DNA of 5,524 nt from contig JAQGKN010000087.1 of assembly GCA_028290085.1 (NCBI GenBank), positions 1-5,524 of the forward strand, given 5' to 3'. The notes beneath the pieces were generated by a model. It ran no database searches. It worked only from the letters and a program-made list of their open reading frames with translations, and had not been told where the DNA came from. Both the position numbers and the translations under genes were made by a program. Numbering within the stretch: position 1 is the first letter of the stretch; the number at the start of each line of letters is the position of its first letter. Shown here piece after piece: positions 4,668-5,524 of the stretch. The stretch is from Hyphomicrobiales bacterium (lineage in GTDB: Bacteria > Pseudomonadota > Alphaproteobacteria > Rhizobiales > Beijerinckiaceae).

Positions 4668-5524
4668 CGCCAGGCAACGTGCGCGCACCAGCGTTCGAAA
4701 GCGGCCGTTCGGTCCGCTGCAGCGCGAGGTCGGCATCATCGGCCAGGGGACCTGGTACATTGAGGATGGCGACCGCGCCTCCGCGATCGCCGCCTTGCGT
4801 CGAGGCATCGATCTCGGAATGAATCACATAGACACCGCGGAAATGTATGGGGCTGGCGCCGCAGAGGAGCTGGTCGGCCAAGCCATCTCGGGCCGGCGCG
4901 ATGAGGTGTTCCTGGTCTCCAAGGTGTTGCCACAGAATGCCTCCCGACTCGGGACGAAGATCGCTTGCGAGAGATCGCTGGCCAAGCTCAAGACCGACCG
5001 GCTGGATTGCTACCTGCTGCACTGGCGTGGACCACCTCTGCTGGAGGACACGTTTGCGGCTTTCGAGGCGCTGCGTGAGGAAGGCAAAATTCTCTCCTAC
5101 GGCGTGAGCAACTTCGACGTGTCGGATCTTGAAAAGGTCCGGAAGATTGCCGGCGAATCGAGCATCGTCTGCAATCAGGTCCTCTACCATTTGCAGGAGC
5201 GCGCGATCGAACATGCTGTGTTGCCGTGGTGCGAGCAGCACCGTGTCGCCGTCACCGCGTATAGTCCATTCGGGCATGGCGGTTTTCCAGGCGGTCATAC
5301 GCCGGGAGGTCGCCTGCTTGCGGATATCGCGAAGGCGCATGATGCGACCACGCGCCAGATCGCGCTTGCCTTTCTGACGCGGCAGCCTTCGGTTTTCGCG
5401 ATTCCCAAAGCGTCCACGGTCGCGCACGTTGAAGAAAATGCGGGCGCGGCCGATATACGTTTGTCAGAGGCGGAGACCGCGCTGATCGATGCCGCTTTCC
5501 CGCGTGGTCGGCCCCGCCGCGCGC
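4657..5524 (+). CDS. Aldo/keto reductase, C-terminal end outside window
   Basis: An open frame from ATG 4657 reaches the right edge with 289 codons, close to the usual length of this family, so only a few residues should be missing. The ATG overlaps the DJ-1/PfpI stop region by 11 bases; a GTG at 4645 is the only other in-frame start nearby, and neither has a strong ribosome binding site, which suggests coupling. The first 15 residues are basic and vary in such proteins; the fold starts at RPFGPLQREVGIIGQGTWYIE. The catalytic tetrad is complete: Asp59 and Tyr64 in HIDTAEMYG, Lys89 in LVSKV, His122 in YLLHW. Further landmarks are GKILSYGVSNFDVSDL, CNQVLYHLQER, VTAYSPFGHG and the NADPH-binding segment FAIPKASTVAHVEEN. 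It should be a cytosolic NADPH-dependent reductase of aldehydes or ketones, forming a (beta/alpha)8 barrel. The substrate is unknown; methylglyoxal-type carbonyls are a guess from its neighbour. Confidence 0.93.
   Translation, partial: MPHNARQRARTSVRKRPFGPLQREVGIIGQGTWYIEDGDRASAIAALRRGIDLGMNHIDTAEMYGAGAAEELVGQAISGRRDEVFLVSKVLPQNASRLGTKIACERSLAKLKTDRLDCYLLHWRGPPLLEDTFAAFEALREEGKILSYGVSNFDVSDLEKVRKIAGESSIVCNQVLYHLQERAIEHAVLPWCEQHRVAVTAYSPFGHGGFPGGHTPGGRLLADIAKAHDATTRQIALAFLTRQPSVFAIPKASTVAHVEENAGAADIRLSEAETALIDAAFPRGRPRRA

Noticed and set aside
4633..5427. 264-codon open frame on the minus strand
   Set aside because: It is antisense to the aldo/keto reductase, which has a complete catalytic tetrad. 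The antisense product shows no recognisable domain.

Overview
The window looks like an accessory, partly decaying stretch of an alphaproteobacterial chromosome. High GC, a strong G/C third-position preference and the protein families present all resemble Bradyrhizobium/Rhodopseudomonas-type genomes. That assignment is made from memory of family sequences, not from a search. No mobile element, CRISPR array, rRNA or tRNA was recognised.

Left part (1-1127): the 5' portion of an exported M20-family amidohydrolase lies on the minus strand and runs off the left edge. Its upstream region contains a degraded piece of a VOC/glyoxalase-fold gene (832-963, minus) and a short direct repeat.

Middle-left (1128-2537): a 5'-3' exonuclease gene (plus) with a good ribosome binding site is broken by one frameshift (about 1232) and one in-frame TAG (1292-1294). 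It is followed by about 570 bases with no recognisable gene, only a doubtful 79-codon reading frame and a few small inverted repeats.

Middle-right (2538-3392) is a junction zone of gene remnants. An XRE-type helix-turn-helix gene is cut off near 2817 and joined directly to the C-terminal part of a luciferase-like flavin monooxygenase gene, itself frameshifted near 2950. That remnant stops near 3062, about 25 bases from the truncated 3' end of a VOC/glyoxalase gene on the opposite strand. The VOC gene also carries a frame-changing lesion just after its start codon. An AraC-type regulator (3389-3871, minus) is intact, and its stop codon overlaps the VOC start codon (ATGA), so regulator and enzyme were once a coupled pair.

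Right part (4101-5524, plus) is intact. A DJ-1/PfpI-family protein overlaps by 11 bases the start of an aldo/keto reductase that runs off the right edge. Both families are linked to handling reactive carbonyls, so the pair is plausibly a small carbonyl-stress operon. The AraC gene and this operon diverge from a 229-base intergenic region, which holds one weak ECF-sigma-like promoter match.

I see no convincing new multi-gene system. The most informative signal is the cluster of broken genes between about 830 and 3390, which records at least two deletion or recombination junctions plus point lesions. Sequencing error could explain single frameshifts but not the abrupt changes of gene family.
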